64,000 nt of DNA, from the NCBI GenBank assembly GCA_037951105.1, contig JBAMJV010008256.1:124001-188000 (forward strand), written 5' to 3'. This DNA comes from Echinarachnius parma (lineage: Eukaryota; Echinodermata; Echinoidea; Clypeasteroida; Echinarachniidae). This document shows positions 21,066 through 33,580 of the stretch, piece by piece. The position numbers were made by a program, and so were the translations under genes. Position 1 is the stretch's first letter. The number at the start of each line of letters is the position of its first letter. A model generated the notes under the pieces. It searched no databases. It was given only the letters and a program-made list of their open reading frames with translations, and was not told where the DNA came from.

Positions 21066-22390
21066 CGCACATAAAAGGCAGCGATTAACGACAACACTTT
21101 CATTGATAGTTGACGACTTTTCTTTTCGTTCATTGTCCTCATCTTCACCATGTTCACTTTCTTCTATCTCTAGTAGACTAGATTGTTCAAGTTTGGAACT
21201 GAGTTCTATGGACTTATTGTGTGTGGAATTGAGTTCACTGTTGTCGTATTCTATCCATGGTGTGTCCGAGCTATTGTGATTATGCTGGTTGTAGTTGAGG
21301 CAATAATGACGAGCAATCTCTTGGTTTAGGTTGGGGTAAATTGTACATAGTTCAGTTTGTAAATATTCAATTTCGTCGAGAACTGCATGTTTAACGTCGT
21401 ATTAACATACCATCTTCAATCATCGAGGATCTTTCAGTAAACTTAAATACAGCCGATGATATTATTAATAGGTTGTACGCTAAACCAGACAAGAGAAGGA
21501 GGGCGCAGAATAGGAAGTCCAATGATAACTTGCCGTTCCCTATTTCTGCGGAGGTTGACGAATCTGACTATGACGTTCTTAGACAAAACTTCGGAAAAGA
21601 AACAGTTTGCATCCTACGACATGTACAACGTGGGAAAGATATGAACCCAAACACATCTGTCATTGCAGATGAAAACGGCGCGAACTAAAATTTACCGGAT
21701 ATTTCAGACATTCGCTCTCACACTGATGTGAACGATGGCTACCCCACTAACGCCACGTGCCTCATTGACTCAGATCCCGGAAAGAATCGCGAAGCGATGT
21801 CAGCAGGTAATGAGGACAGTCATCTCCGTTGTTATGAGGCTGACATTGCCCCTCCAACATGCCAAATAGGTAATTATTATGGCAGTTGCGCTGACCTACA
21901 CCCGACTGCATTGTTTTCATCAGCGACTTATGATAAGCATGGAAGGGTTTTCCATGGCAGCGAGCGGAGTGTCACCAGGAGCCATGGGCAGAGATCCCGC
22001 TCAGGTGTATCTGGATAAGTTCTTCGACTCGTCTGATTATGACCTGCTGAAACCGTGCATGGTCTGATGGATCAGGAATGAGCTTTGCGCCCTTACCGAC
22101 CCCGGCAAGATTTCACCTTTTACAAACGTTAACCTATACCGAATGATAGCATTTGGATACTGTCGCTAATCGCGCGGACAGTCATGTCTTCCCAAGTATC
22201 CAGGAGCAGGGGAGTTGTCAGCATGGAACATTCAGGCACGATCTGGAAAGGATAGGGTCATGGGCTCTCTGACTTGTTTGACAACGATGTATAAGGGCCA
22301 AGCATGAAACGGAGATGAAATGCAATGTAATGTAATGTAATCAGTTAGTGATCAGTCAAGATTAGAGTGTGAAAATGGACATGGGCCCGT

Positions 22391-22534
22391 TGCAGAAACA
22401 GATCGATTGGAAGTTACACTAAATTGTAAGTCAGACAATTTGCGCGTTTTAACCAATCAGATTTGCGCATTTAGAACACATGATCTGACTTACAAGTAAT
22501 CGTAACTTACAATCGATTGTATATCTGTCTGCAG
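22391..22534. mobile_element. Short hairpin MITE
   Basis: Imperfect inverted repeats: TGCAGAAACAGATCGATTGG at the left and AATCGATTGTATATCTGTCT before GCA at the right. The total is about 144 bp, with further internal pairing (TGTAAGTCAGA with TCTGACTTACA). Confidence 0.65.
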
Positions 22535-22675
22535 AAAACCTGTGTGTTACATTACACTCAAATAATATTTATTAGATTAACAATTGAATGTATCAGATTG
22601 ATCCGTCAGTGCACGCTTGGATAAATAAGACTTATATCAAGGACAATTATCGAAGCAATTTGGGCTTAGTCAGCG

Positions 22676-22735
22676 ATAGAATCCTAGTCCTCCAGATTGC
22701 ATGACAGGTGCTTTAAATACAGAGCCACACTGAAC
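22676..22735 (-). tRNA. tRNA-derived remnant
   Basis: Aligns over about 58 bases with the tRNA-like sequence at 4085-4140 (shared CCTCC-GATTGC-GAC-GGTGCT), but with a decayed B box and no usable stems. It lies in the 3' flank of G2, at a position comparable to the remnant downstream of G1. Confidence 0.3.
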
Positions 22736-22927
22736 ATTGAACGTCAGATCGACCTTGTTCATGTTTACATATTTAATTTGTTCATGGTCATATTCCCTTT
22801 GTTTTTTTTACCTAAATAGATATACATGTATTATATTATTATAGAACTTTACAAACTGTACATTACCACATCATAGCAGTTGTATACACAATATATAATT
22901 ATTGTATACAATATTGTTGAATACTAC

Positions 22928-23850
22928 TTTGAAGGGATACAATTATGGTCATACTGAATTTTAGTAACCAAACATGCACCATATTATTACAAATTAATAT
23001 AGGTTTTCCCGCTCAATTTCGCGATTGTGTCAATCGAATTGATAATAGGAGCAAACGAATTCGCGCGATTTGCGATCGCCGTACCAAAGCAGCATTCGAA
23101 TTCGTAAATAGTCGTTCAAAATCATGAAGGAGCAACTGAATTTGCACAAAGAGCATACCTTTTCATCAATGGTCAATCGAATTCGCGAAAGGGCAGTTGA
23201 CAGTTGGCTGCACATTCGCGAATTCGAATGCCCATAAATGAACGTCTGTGCCTATTCACGAAAGTGTGTGCGTATGCATGAATTCGTATGCACTTATTCG
23301 GAATTTGGAAGACCGATACCAACGATTGCGCGGCAACGCGCGAATTCGAATGACCCTAAATGAATTCGATTGAAAAAATGCAAAATTGAGCGGGAAAACC
23401 TATACTTATAACTTCACCATGCCCAAGAGGAAAACACAACTAACACACGGCTTAGTAAAACATACAGCCGATAAAACACAAGAGTGTACTTTTTAAAAAC
23501 ATATAGGTTTCAACTATCTAAACAGAATTGGAATGTGATGGTTTGTTAAAATAATAATTCGATTCAATAGAAAAATCATCAGCGACCTTTTTAGAGAAAC
23601 CTATTCGGTACATTTTTGACAAATGTAGGCATTATGTTTTTTTGGTTTTTTTAATCATCGAATAAATGTGGGCCACACATTTATTCCGATGGATTGTTTA
23701 GCTTTTTCTCAAAAAATTAGATTAAACAAATGTGATTGCGTCGTTCAAATTGTGTGCTCTTTCAAATTGTACACTTAGTTGTCATTACCTTGACACAATA
23801 ATTATGTCTCAAAGCGCCCTCTAAACCGAAACTTAATTGTCCTATTTAAG
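22928..23850. mobile_element. Diverged AAAGGGATAGTT-family MITE carrying a nested element
   Basis: The left part (22928-22997, GAAGGGATACAATTATGG...TTTTAGTAACCAAACATGCA) and right part (23405-23850, ending GCGCCCTCTAAACCGAAACTTAATTGTCCTATTTAAG) together reconstitute one family member. They are split by the element at 22998-23404. Confidence 0.55.
22998..23404. mobile_element. TA-flanked MITE with long terminal inverted repeats
   Basis: A 407-bp element with 22-bp perfect inverted ends that start TATAGGTTTTCCCGCTC. TA at both ends fits a Tc1/mariner-type target duplication. The interior is built from recurring AATTCGCG / GAATTCG / CGAATTC half-palindromes. No coding capacity. Confidence 0.75.
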
Positions 23851-24400
23851 CCATTTGCAATTACGTTTTGTTAAAATAATGATTAAATTAATAGAGAAAT
23901 CATCAAAAAGTACTTAAAAAAACTTTTGTGAATTTTTGAAAGGTGTAAGCAATTTTTGTTTCCAACGACTAGGTCAACATTTTTGAATTATTGTGGGGCA
24001 CACAAATATAACCACTTCTTATTATTGTGAGGTTATATTTATGGATATTTCAGCTCTATCTGAACCGGTTTTGATGTAAGAAAAAGTTCTTTCTGCCATT
24101 AAAATTGTATGCTCTTGCAAATTTGACACTCAGTTTTTCATTACCTCACAAATTATTTTTTGTTGCGCCCTCTATACCAGTGTGCTTAGTTATTATATTC
24201 AAACTATATAATAACAATATATTCAACTTTACACACATGCAGGACAAAACTAGTATGTGCATTCAAAGGGATCTAGTAACTTGCTTGGCATGAGCATAAA
24301 GTGGTGAATGGTTGTAACGAGAAGAAAGATGTTAAGAACCACTTGTAGTGAGTTGTATATTCAACTCTACAAACAGGCAGAACAAAACTAGTATGCGCCT
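23851..24400. repeat. Further MITE fragments
   Basis: About 23870-24180 is another partial copy of the GCGCCCTCT-bearing family (AGAGAAATCATC, GGATATTTCAGC, TTTTTCATTACCTCACAAA). About 24262-24300 is a half copy of the AAAGGGATCTAGTAAC family. Confidence 0.5.
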
Positions 24401-24787
24401 TTAAAGGGATCTAGTAACTTCTAGGCATGTGCACACAGTTTTGAATGGTTACTAACAATGTTTATTGTGTGATCTGATATGTCCACTATATGTAATATGT
24501 GAACAAAAATGAAAAATGTATATGTTATATGACAGAATAATGAGGGGAAATGCAATGTGATATTCGCAAACTAGTTGCACTAACTTTGTAGACAGTTATA
24601 ACTTTCCAGGAGATAGTTAAACAACCGAATATTTAAATCGTAGATATCTTTTTAACGAGGATAAATTCGACAAATCAAACCTGTTCCATATTATATTGTT
24701 TACACACATTTAACAAGGTATGAGAGAACTACTAGATTTCTGAGTAAATTGTGTGGATTTGGACGATGTTATTAGATCCCTTCAAAG
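24401..24787. mobile_element. MITE, TTAAAGGGATCTAGTAAC family, second copy
   Basis: Left end TTTAAAGGGATCTAGTAACT and right end GTTATTAGATCCCTTCAAAG as imperfect inverted repeats. Same family as 5384-5769 and similar in length. Confidence 0.6.
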
Positions 24788-25499
24788 TTCAACACATACA
24801 TAAAATGCAGATAACCGCATCTACTAAACGGCTAACTTGGCGCTAAATATACCTCTTCCTTACTTTAATAGTAGACCTAAACCAATACCTCACATTTACG
24901 CCAATAACTGTTATCATTGTTATAGACGGTTAATTCACCTGTGTCGCGCCCTTGATCCCAGAACTAGCCATGTTGTCATTGCATGTCGATAGGTGGTACG
25001 TACTATACCTTTGCTCCTGACGATAATACACTGTTGATAAAATACATATACCTTTAAATAAAAAAGTATAAAAACCTTACAAAACAATTAACCTATATAT
25101 GTATTTTCAAAGCCGTGAAACCAAAAATTGTCAAAGAATAATAATTGCATTCGAAGTGGAAACAATCATGTCAACAACCCTAAGCATATGTCAATCACAA
25201 GTCCTTATATGAAAATAACTCACAAATAAAAACATAAAAAACAAAGTGATGAGTGGCGTTTTAGAGGATACGAAATGGAAAGTAATATATCACGGCTGAA
25301 AGGAGGTTTGTGGACTAAACTTGCACAAGGGGAGTCTTATTTCAGGCTAGTAAACACAGTCTTAAAGATTAATTTTAACAATAATCACCCGACTCGTTCA
25401 AAATATGCTCCTCTTACTGCTCAGCTTACTTTGATCCCTACTGGGAACTAGGCAACAATTTAAAGCCTATGGACAGGACAGACACAATTAAAAGCAAGA
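24788..25499. other. Gene-free stretch upstream of G3
   Basis: AT-rich, no supported gene or repeat. Sequence immediately before the G3 start resembles the 5' leaders of the other copies (purine-rich, AAGCAAGAATG). Confidence 0.4.
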
Positions 25500-27279
25500 A
25501 TGATGGGACGCCTGGTGCACGTCGTCCTTGCTACAATAACAATATTTATTGTAGCAAAGCCATGTATTTCAGTGTCTTTTCAGTGTAAAAGGCAAGGAGA
25601 ACCAGAAACGAATGGGACACTTATTAGTGTTCGCTGCATTTCCACACGATACTTGACAATACACGACAATATCAAATTGTATCGATCTAATGATGAAGCG
25701 ATTGGGTATTGTTATCCCAGCCGTTGCCTACCGAGTTATTGTTTCTTTATGTGCAAGACCACGAATGATGTTGGAGATCATTTTGAATTTAAAGATTGTT
25801 TAAATGTTTTGTCCTGAGTATTGCGGATCCACTGTTTGACACTGATTATGGTCAATACTTTATTTATGTCGATCCTAATGATAAAGTTCTTGTTTTGAAC
25901 CTAACTAAGCCGTCAACAAAAAGTCCCCCAACTACGGCAGAATCGTCGACTAGTGAACATGTTTATTCATCTAATTCATCATCTCCACGCTTGGTTACAT
26001 TTACACGTAAGAGTTTAATTGATTCTGGAATAACAGGACTGACAAGAGACCAAATACGATATATCGCTTATGTAACCTCGGAAGGAAAGTCCGAATACCC
26101 ACATAACACATTCCCGATTCAATCGTTGACCAACAATGCAGTTGAACAGAACGACAATAACCTATGGGTCGCCAACGAAGTTTCCGTTATCAGAATATGT
26201 ATAGTATGTGTGGCACTCATATGCAGCTTGGGGACAAAAGTGTATCGTATACTGCGAAGAAACACTCGAGGTGAAAGACTTTACCATGAGCAACAGATTC
26301 ATTCACTTGCCCTGATACAAACAATTCATGAAGATGCAGTAGATATGTCTCCATGACATCACAGCCTTAACTAATATCCTTGCTGGCACTCCTTCCAGAG
26401 GCCCAGGTAGGAGAGGATCTCAGGTTTCCATGCCGTATTCGGTTCATCACCAAACACCGGAGTTGCCCCTACGTATCTGCCCTGGAAATCGTAACAAAGA
26501 CATATTGGAGGCGGACGATTGCATGTCACAATTATGATGGGATTGCGGCAAACTTCACCACTACAAACACACATGTTGATTACCTCCGTGAGCAACATAA
26601 TCATTTACTTGCCCTTGAACCTTAAAGTGATAATCCCTATAGCAGCTCACTGGGAAAGCTAAACTGGGATAGACAAACAAACAATATATGAAGATGTGGT
26701 AGATATTAGATTAAGGTTCACATATTCCTTTTGAAGCTTGATCGTTACACCCATCTGCTGATAAGCAAACAAATGTGAAATGTATCAAGTCCACTTTACA
26801 CCAGGCATCTCCACGCCTTTGACGACTGAATTTTAACAACTTTGTCCTACAATGGCGGGTGGTATCCAAGCAGGATCTTTTGTGGAAGACGAGTTAGCTG
26901 CAAGTTCACCTCGACTTACAGACATTTGCGTTCCTTCTGATGTCAAGAATCCAAGCAATGCCATACACCTACATGCATCCGATGCTGGGGAGAATGACGA
27001 CGGTCTGTCAGCGGATTTTGACTACAGCCATCTCCGTCGCATTCCAGGAGATATCCTTCATCCAAGATATGATGACGGCATTCGCTATGCTAATGAACAG
27101 CAGACCATGCTTCCACTGGCGATTCGTGATTATCTTGAACAAGGAAGGGTTTCACTGCAGGCATGTGGAAGGGTGAATCGGAACCCATGGGCAGAGATCG
27201 GGGCCAACATTACCTTGAGGAATTCTTTGACTCCTCTGACTACGAGCTGCTGAACCCGCGCATGGATACACAGTTATAG
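25500..27279 (+). pseudogene. G3: receptor-family pseudogene with multiple frameshifts
   Basis: The 5' part 25500-25817 encodes a signal peptide (TITIFIVAKPCISVSFQC), seven of the eight ectodomain cysteines and NDEAIGYC. A 4-base deletion near 25798, just after the seventh cysteine, ends the frame. Homology continues in another frame (25796-26356) with DYGQYFIY, the stalk, a membrane span (about 26185-26255) and basic RRNTRG. A further 1-base deletion near 26355 follows, after which HHQTPELPLR is still readable near 26445. The YCTV, LYAKP and SDYxxL part is gone. The last exon remains recognisable from about 26880 and ends in another frame as YLEEFFDSSDYELL before the stop at 27279. Clearly non-functional. 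Confidence 0.8.
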
Positions 27280-27629
27280 AGATGTTTAATTTGCAAGCAT
27301 GACCTTCTCTGACCATGACCAGAGTAAATCATGCGCGAGGAAGTAGAAGATGATCTGCACGGATACTTTGGCTCCTCTGAATTTGAGCTGCTGTAGCTGC
27401 ACACGGGATGAAGAATATAACATTCAATTTGTGACTTTTACAACATCATCACATGCTGATGAAAGTTTTCATGATACATTTTTGTCTCATGAAACAATTA
27501 TTGTAAAAAGCATTTTCTTATTTTCACCGAATTTTCATCTTTACTGCGGTTTTATAACACATCAAAAAGCTTGACTTTCCTTGATAATTACATATACATT
27601 TTAAACACTGGTACATAATTTTCTTAAAG

Positions 27630-28150
27630 GAAGCGTTGAGTATTGGTATTTTCCGAAGTGCCCCCCAAAAATTAATTGTAAATGATTTGGGTGATTTCAA
27701 TTCCATGTGAAAGATCATTTAAAAAAACATGGGAAATAATAATAATTCCCATTCAAATGCTCTCATTGCTGTGAAATTTGCTTTCAAAATATAATATAAA
27801 AGTGATTGACGTCCGGCCATCACTTTAAGAGAATGCTAGCGCGAAGCGCTAGCGTTCTTGGTCATCCTATGCTTACCGCGCATGTACAATGTGTATCGCA
27901 AGCGCCGTTCGCATCGGCGGCCCTCGCAATCATCTTTTGTTCAAAATCTGTACAAAGGCGTACTCTAGAGTTAATTTGACTCTTGAGTTGTAACGGCTCT
28001 TTTTGAATGATAACAGGAGTTTTACTTTGTCGTTTGTAATTGTGTATACTGTTCGAGCATGGTGGAGTTATAACTATTAGTTTGTACTGTAATGGTGCAT
28101 GTTTTGGTTACTAAAGTTAAGTTTGACCAATACTCAACTATCCCTTTAAT
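27630..28150. repeat. Dispersed repeat fragments with a perfect hairpin
   Basis: 27630-27800 matches a repeat also at 14255 and 41325. 27835-27853 is a hairpin of GCTAGCGC / GCGCTAGC with a GAA loop. 27975-28150 is a right-half copy of the AAAGGGATAGTTGAGT MITE, ending ACTCAACTATCCCTTTAAT. Confidence 0.6.
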
Positions 28151-30596
28151 GCGATCTGTATAATACTAATATGCATTGTAATGCTCATTTCATACAAAAA
28201 CTGTATCTTATTGCATTTGCTAACTTTATTGTTCAATGTCATTGATCGATTTATTGCTTGATTTTATTTTATTTCAACATGATAAAAATGTAATTCATGT
28301 ATTCTAACACAAAACACATCAACAGTTATGATACTTATGCTACGATCTTTATCTGGTTAATTGGAGACATTTGTAGTTATTGTTGGCAAACAAATAAGGC
28401 AAATCATTATTATTTTTGCTATGAAATGATGTATATATTATATTGAAAGTGAACAGCGTAATATAATATATACATTAAGTAGTTAAATCAGGGGATAATA
28501 TTTAAGTTATGAAATTTGTACATGGGGAATTTGTGTAAAATATGCACCAGTATTTCAACATTATCGGAACGCACACATGCACCTTTCGGATTCGGTATTG
28601 ATAAAGTACTCTGTAAGCAAGCGAAACAATTTATAAATATACCTTATGTTTTAATCATTTGTTTTAAGTTGCAGACCTGCAATACAAATTTAAGGAAATA
28701 GTGTAAATTAGTTACTAAATCCTTTTAATGCATGGAAAAATGTATTTATTTGTTTGTAAAATATACATTAATTTCTTGGGCTGACTTTGATTTTAATGTT
28801 GTTATTTGTTAGCTCAATTTGTCAATCTATCATATACATTATTCCAAAGATTGTATGTATTATGTGTTATCAAACTGAATATTGAAATAATTTACTGAGA
28901 ATAAATTGCATTTCATTTAATTTGTACATAAGTGCATGATTGTCAGACTTGATTTGACTTATTTTGTGTTACTGTTTAATGAAATTGGATAACAAGGTTA
29001 TGCCAAAGTTAATTCTGACATTAATTACGTCGTGTATATATACCTATTGGATTATGTAAATGTAAAGCAGAATTACAATACAAATCCAAGCTGAATCAAT
29101 TACGAAAGGTTTTGTCACAAGGGTTGTTATGTTACTATTGAAACACCGAGTCTTTGGATTTCATTGTCCTGTTTTTTTGTTTTTTTGTTTTTTTTGGTGG
29201 GGGTTTTATCTTTATTTGTCAGTGTGTTCTATTTTTGCATTCAGTTAAAATCACCTGCAATGATATACAAATATGATGATTATTGAACATGCGATCATGT
29301 AAACTGTAGCTAAAACACAACTAGAGAACGTAAATATAGTAGAATTGTAAGTGTAATATACTTATAATCGATTATGAATAATTAAGGTAGGTTTAACCAA
29401 AGCCAAATACTAAGTATAAACTGTAAAAATATTGTGTTAAAATTACTCAATACAATTTCATCAACATTTTGCCTTAATTATTTAAAGTAAAACATTACGT
29501 CATAACAACTTAGACGTATTACGTAATCAAAATAGTTGGAATTGCGTAAAATACAATAAGGAAGTTAATAAGGAATATTAGGCACAAATGTGTAAAATAC
29601 ATTTTTGAAATGAAATACTGCTTTTATATAAAAAGTTTTCCTCCATTTAACCCACTCATTTGGTACGCAGTATTCTTCATTCCTAAACCTTAGTTCCTAT
29701 AGCCTTCGCTTTATTATTCGCTCTTCCTATATCGTAAACATGCATGCTCAACTTATATAATGTTGTATCCTAGATTCGACATTTCCACTAATTAATTAAA
29801 CCCTCACACATTTGGCTGCAAGGTATTTAATAATATTTCACTATTATGATGAATTACAATTCAGCACAATATTAAACTTCTCCTTTCCTGTCCATTTATT
29901 TTATCTGTATGTTTGCTTATGCGTGTGTGTATTGTTTGTGAGAAACCCGCATTCAATGTTGAAATGTGATGAAATGAAAGACGAAATAAATAAAATATTC
30001 TTAATCGGCTTTACAACACTAACACTACTACGAAGCATATCTCGCATTTATTAACCAATAAATCAAAGACTGATACCAACATTTCCAAACACATCTTACG
30101 TCGAAACTCGTCAATCAGACCGAGTCCTTACATAATTATGATAAGTGCCCATAACTATAAATCACTCACAACACAATTAAAGAAAGCACATATCTGACAG
30201 AACTCACTACAATTATGAATTATGTAATGTGCCTATAAGTACAGGTCATACATGGAAATAAGGAACATAGCGAATAAAGAGTTGTTTTCGAAAGAATACG
30301 AAAGTGGTAGTAACAAATCATGGCTCAGAAAAGATGACTTAAATATTTCGACTCCATTGGAATATCATAACTCTTGATTTAGGTGACACATCCGACCACA
30401 ACACATAGAGAAGCTGACATGAGTTTGCTATTTGCCGGGTTGGGTAAATGTTCTTTCTCATTCGCCATGTTGGTCGACAAGCCTGCACGCTCAATCTAAT
30501 GGCGCCAAGCCTACCAAGACTCCTAATTTAACAAATTATGACCTGCATTGAATATATTCAACTTTTAGACCTCAAGGAAAGAAACAAGCAAGCCTG
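28151..30596. other. Upstream segment of G4, duplicated before G5 and G6
   Basis: No gene. Long stretches match the DNA upstream of G5 (about 34250-36100) and partly G6 (about 41140-41300). One example is the block with ATTACAATTCAGCAC followed by a pyrimidine-rich tract and GTGTGTGTAT (29850-29935, 35950-36030). The genes therefore duplicated together with about 2-4 kb of upstream DNA. The 5' leader just before the ATG (CTTTTAGACCTCAAGGAAAG) is also shared with G6. Confidence 0.6.
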
Positions 30597-32658
30597 ATGG
30601 AGTGCTCTATGTGTGTCGGTGTGACAGTATTTATACTGTGCCTCATTAGTCAGTCGTGTATGACAATGTCATTTCAGTGTGAGAGACGTAATGAAGAGGA
30701 AACGAATGGGACAAGTATTAGTGTTCACTGTATCGCAGATCAGTACTTGGACATTGGGAAATTAGCACTGAACAAATCTAACAATACAACGATTGGGTTC
30801 TGCGCTTTCCGTGGCTGCAGACCAACTTCATGCTACGCATGGTGTGAAACTCGAATCGAACATGTCAATCGTTTTAATATTGAACTGTGTGGACTCAAAT
30901 GCTTAGCGTTCCGTATCAAAGTTACTCTGATTGAAACTGATTATGGCGAATACCATTATGTAAACGCTACTAATAAATACCTTGCTTTAAAACTCACCAA
31001 AGATTCCGAGAGTTATGCAACTAAAAAGACTTCAACCAATGGAAACGTTTTCCACTCCGTAACTTCACAAACACCAGCTACCGATGCTTCTGGCAGTGTT
31101 CTTGTTTCTGAGACCTCACAAATGAAGGCTGGCGAAAGAAATACTACCGTTTCTACGCTGTCAATGGGCACAGAAGGTTATGATTCCACACAAGATACAT
31201 GTAGGGACGATACATCGGCCAATGGCGAAGTTAAAATGAAAGTCGGTAACGTAGTCTTCTTAGTGATTATCGTCATATTATCTGTGGCTCTCATTTGCAT
31301 TGGATCAGGACTCGGTCATCTTGCGCGTAAACGTTCGAGAAGTGAACGACTTAATAACGACCACCAAAATCTTCCAGTTGCCCTATCACAATCTAACATA
31401 AGAGAAGCAATAGACATGTCTTCAATCGCAACCCAACCACGAAATGCCTGTCCTGTCACCAATAATCTACCGAGAGGTAACTGTAGGAATGAACCTGATA
31501 TATTCATGTCGGGGCCGCCTCATCACCAAGGACCAGAGTTGCCTCCCAGGATATGCCATAGTGACCCTAACAAGAAACTATCACCGATGGATAACTGCAT
31601 GCCATATGGAGCAAGTGGGAACAGCTGCAATATAATGCCCACTGCAGGCGTAAACCTTTCTCAAATCGGCAAAGACAGCGAACAAGGGACTTCTGCGGTG
31701 TTAGATGTTCAAACACTCGGTGCTGACAGTGAGGGCCTACATAATGATAACACATACTGCACGGTGGATGATGTAGATGGTTGCAACAAATATAAAGTCA
31801 ACGGTCTCGAGACCAGTGGTCGTCAGAACTCGAATACCCTACCCACTCCAACCGTAGAGGATTTATCAGTAGACTGCAATACAACCGACGATGGAGTCCT
31901 GAGTTCCCTGTATGCCAAACCAATGAAGACATGGAAAGTCAAGAATATCGCAACCTCCAGCTGTTCTCCACCTGTGGGCGATTCTGACTACGATGATCTC
32001 AGATCAGTTTCGGGGATAGAAACAGTTTGCATTGTGTTGTTGCTAATAATTGGTAACTGTTGTACTTCAACGTGTTTCTGTCAAACCTTCATTTGTAAAA
32101 AGATATATTTCATTTGGGGTTGTATTTTCGTGTTAGAACATGGTATTGACACAAATGTGCAGCATCAAAAAGAAATATGTAATTGATCATGCCCGCTGTA
32201 CGTCAGGCATCTTCACTCTAAGGACGACCGACCTTTAACAAATGTACCATACAACGACGGGTGGAAACCAAGAAGGAGATTTCGGCGAAGGCGAAGCAGC
32301 TGCAAGTTCACCCGGACTTACAGACATTTGCGTTCCTTTTGACTTCAATAATTCAACTAACGCTAGCCGCCTTAATGCATCAGAGTCTGCAAATTCTGAC
32401 TACAGCCATCTCCGTCGATTCCCGGGTGAAATCAATCCTCCAAAAAATGATGATGGCCTTCGCCCTGAATATGACCAGCAGTTCATGCTCACCTCTCCGA
32501 CTGGTGATTTTCTTGAGCAAGGGACGGCCTCTCTACAGGCAGATGGAAGGACATCATCAGCACCCTCGGGCAGAGATCGCTGCCAACATAACCTGGAGGA
32601 GTTCTTTGACTCATCTGATTATGAGCTGCTAAAGCCTCACGCGGAAACAAAATTATAG
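30597..32658 (+). CDS. G4: eight-cysteine receptor, long tyrosine-motif tail, intact
   Basis: Modelled as exons 30597-32052 and 32279-32658 (611 aa), with a 226-bp phase-1 GT-AG intron (TTG|GTAACT...GGAG|AT). It encodes a signal peptide ending near SCMTMSFQC and an ectodomain with all eight cysteines and ETDYGEY. The stalk is Ser/Thr-rich, the membrane span lies at about 31250-31320, and a basic RKRSRSER segment follows. The tail holds GPELPPR, TYCTV, LYAKP and SDYDDL; the second exon ends in LEEFFDSSDYELL. G5 is the closest relative. By hand count the ectodomains agree at about 60% and the GTSAVL-to-SDYDDL part of the tails at about 80%, so the extracellular part has diverged faster. Function unknown; a cell-surface recognition receptor is inferred. 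Confidence 0.75.
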
Positions 32659-32779
32659 ACATATACAAAGCGTGAATTTGTTTATATTCTCCGAGTGATA
32701 ACGTTTAGTACAGCGATTACGACTTTCTGTATTATTTCAATATAGTTTCATTCTTTTATATGCATTTTCAAATTCTGTA

Positions 32780-33319
32780 TTAAAGGGAGTGTTGAGTTTT
32801 GGTAGGGAGGGCGCTAGACTAATTATTTTTTTGTGAGGTAATGCAAAACTGAGTGTAAAATTTGAAAGAGCATAATATTTGCATAATAAAATCATCTTTG
32901 TTTGATCAAAATCGGTTCAGAGACGGCTGAAATATCCATAAATATAACAATTTGTAATAAAGCTGGGGCCCCAGGTTTATTAGAGAATTTTGAACCAGCC
33001 GTTAAAAATTCAAAAAAATGCTTACTCTTTTCAAAAAGTTACAAAATAGGTATTTAAATAGTTGTTGGTTATTTTTCTATCTAATCACTATTTCAACAAA
33101 ACATCACATGCACAAACCGATGAGTGTTTAGAGAGCGCCCTCTTACGTTTTAACGGCTCTTTTTGAATGATAACATGATCTTGACTACGTCATTTGTAAT
33201 TTTGTGTTCCTTTCTAGATATAACTATTAGTTTGTAATGTAATGATGCAGGTTTTGGTTACTAAAATTCAGTTTCACCAAAACTGTATTCTCCTTACCAG
33301 AACTCAACTATCCCTTTAA
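32780..33319. mobile_element. MITE, AAAGGGATAGTTGAGT family, inverted relative of copy A
   Basis: About 540 bp with ends TAAAGGGAGTGTTGAGTTTT and AACTCAACTATCCCTTTAAA. It matches the copy at 4249-4810 closely in the opposite orientation, including the doubled terminal block with CAGTTT(C)ACCAAAACTG. Confidence 0.75.
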
Positions 33320-33500
33320 AGACATTCCATAAACCACGAACATACTATCTACATCAGTTAGTTAGTTAAAGTTAGTTTAAGTTAGTTAAATCTTAGTTTT
33401 CACACGACTAACGAAAAACAATGATGCAAGAAAAAAAAAATCGCTTTGGAAATCTCTTTTCGAGCTTATTCATTTTCTATTCAAAATCTGTGTACATATA

Positions 33501-33548
33501 CAGTGGCGGATCCAGGGGGGGGGGGGGGTTAGGGGGTTTAAACCCCTC

Positions 33549-33580
<32 letters not shown>

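Larger units (their letters stand above)
16640..21403 (-). mobile_element. CR1-like non-LTR retrotransposon inserted in G2
   Basis: The - strand carries ORF1, endonuclease and reverse transcriptase in one reading frame, interrupted by a single TGA at 19497-19499. The frame stays open upstream of 21065 to a TAA near 21400, exactly where G2 sequence resumes, with no initiating ATG. The element is therefore 5'-truncated at this junction, as usual for target-primed insertion. The 3' end lies left of 17028; the part at 16640-17027 contains a C run and AT-rich DNA and its boundary is not resolved. YADD is intact. Its insertion, together with the small element at 16096, splits the receptor gene. Confidence 0.85.
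15114..22067 (+). pseudogene. G2: receptor-family pseudogene split by transposon insertions
   Basis: Family member in two pieces. 15114-16095 encodes the signal peptide (QTCRSVFFQC), the ectodomain, DYGEYY, stalk, membrane span (about 15690-15770) and first part of the tail. 21404-22067 resumes with IEDLSVNLNTADD, LYAKPDKRR, SDYDVL and the last-exon end (YLDKFFDSSDYDLL). Between lie about 5.3 kb of transposable elements. A net 1-base deletion near 15397 breaks the ectodomain. About 30 tail codons including the YCTV motif are missing at the insertion. The donor and most of the family intron are deleted near 21612, so exon sequences nearly abut but out of frame. A further frame change near 21960 precedes SDYDLL. 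It cannot encode a working receptor. Confidence 0.85.
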
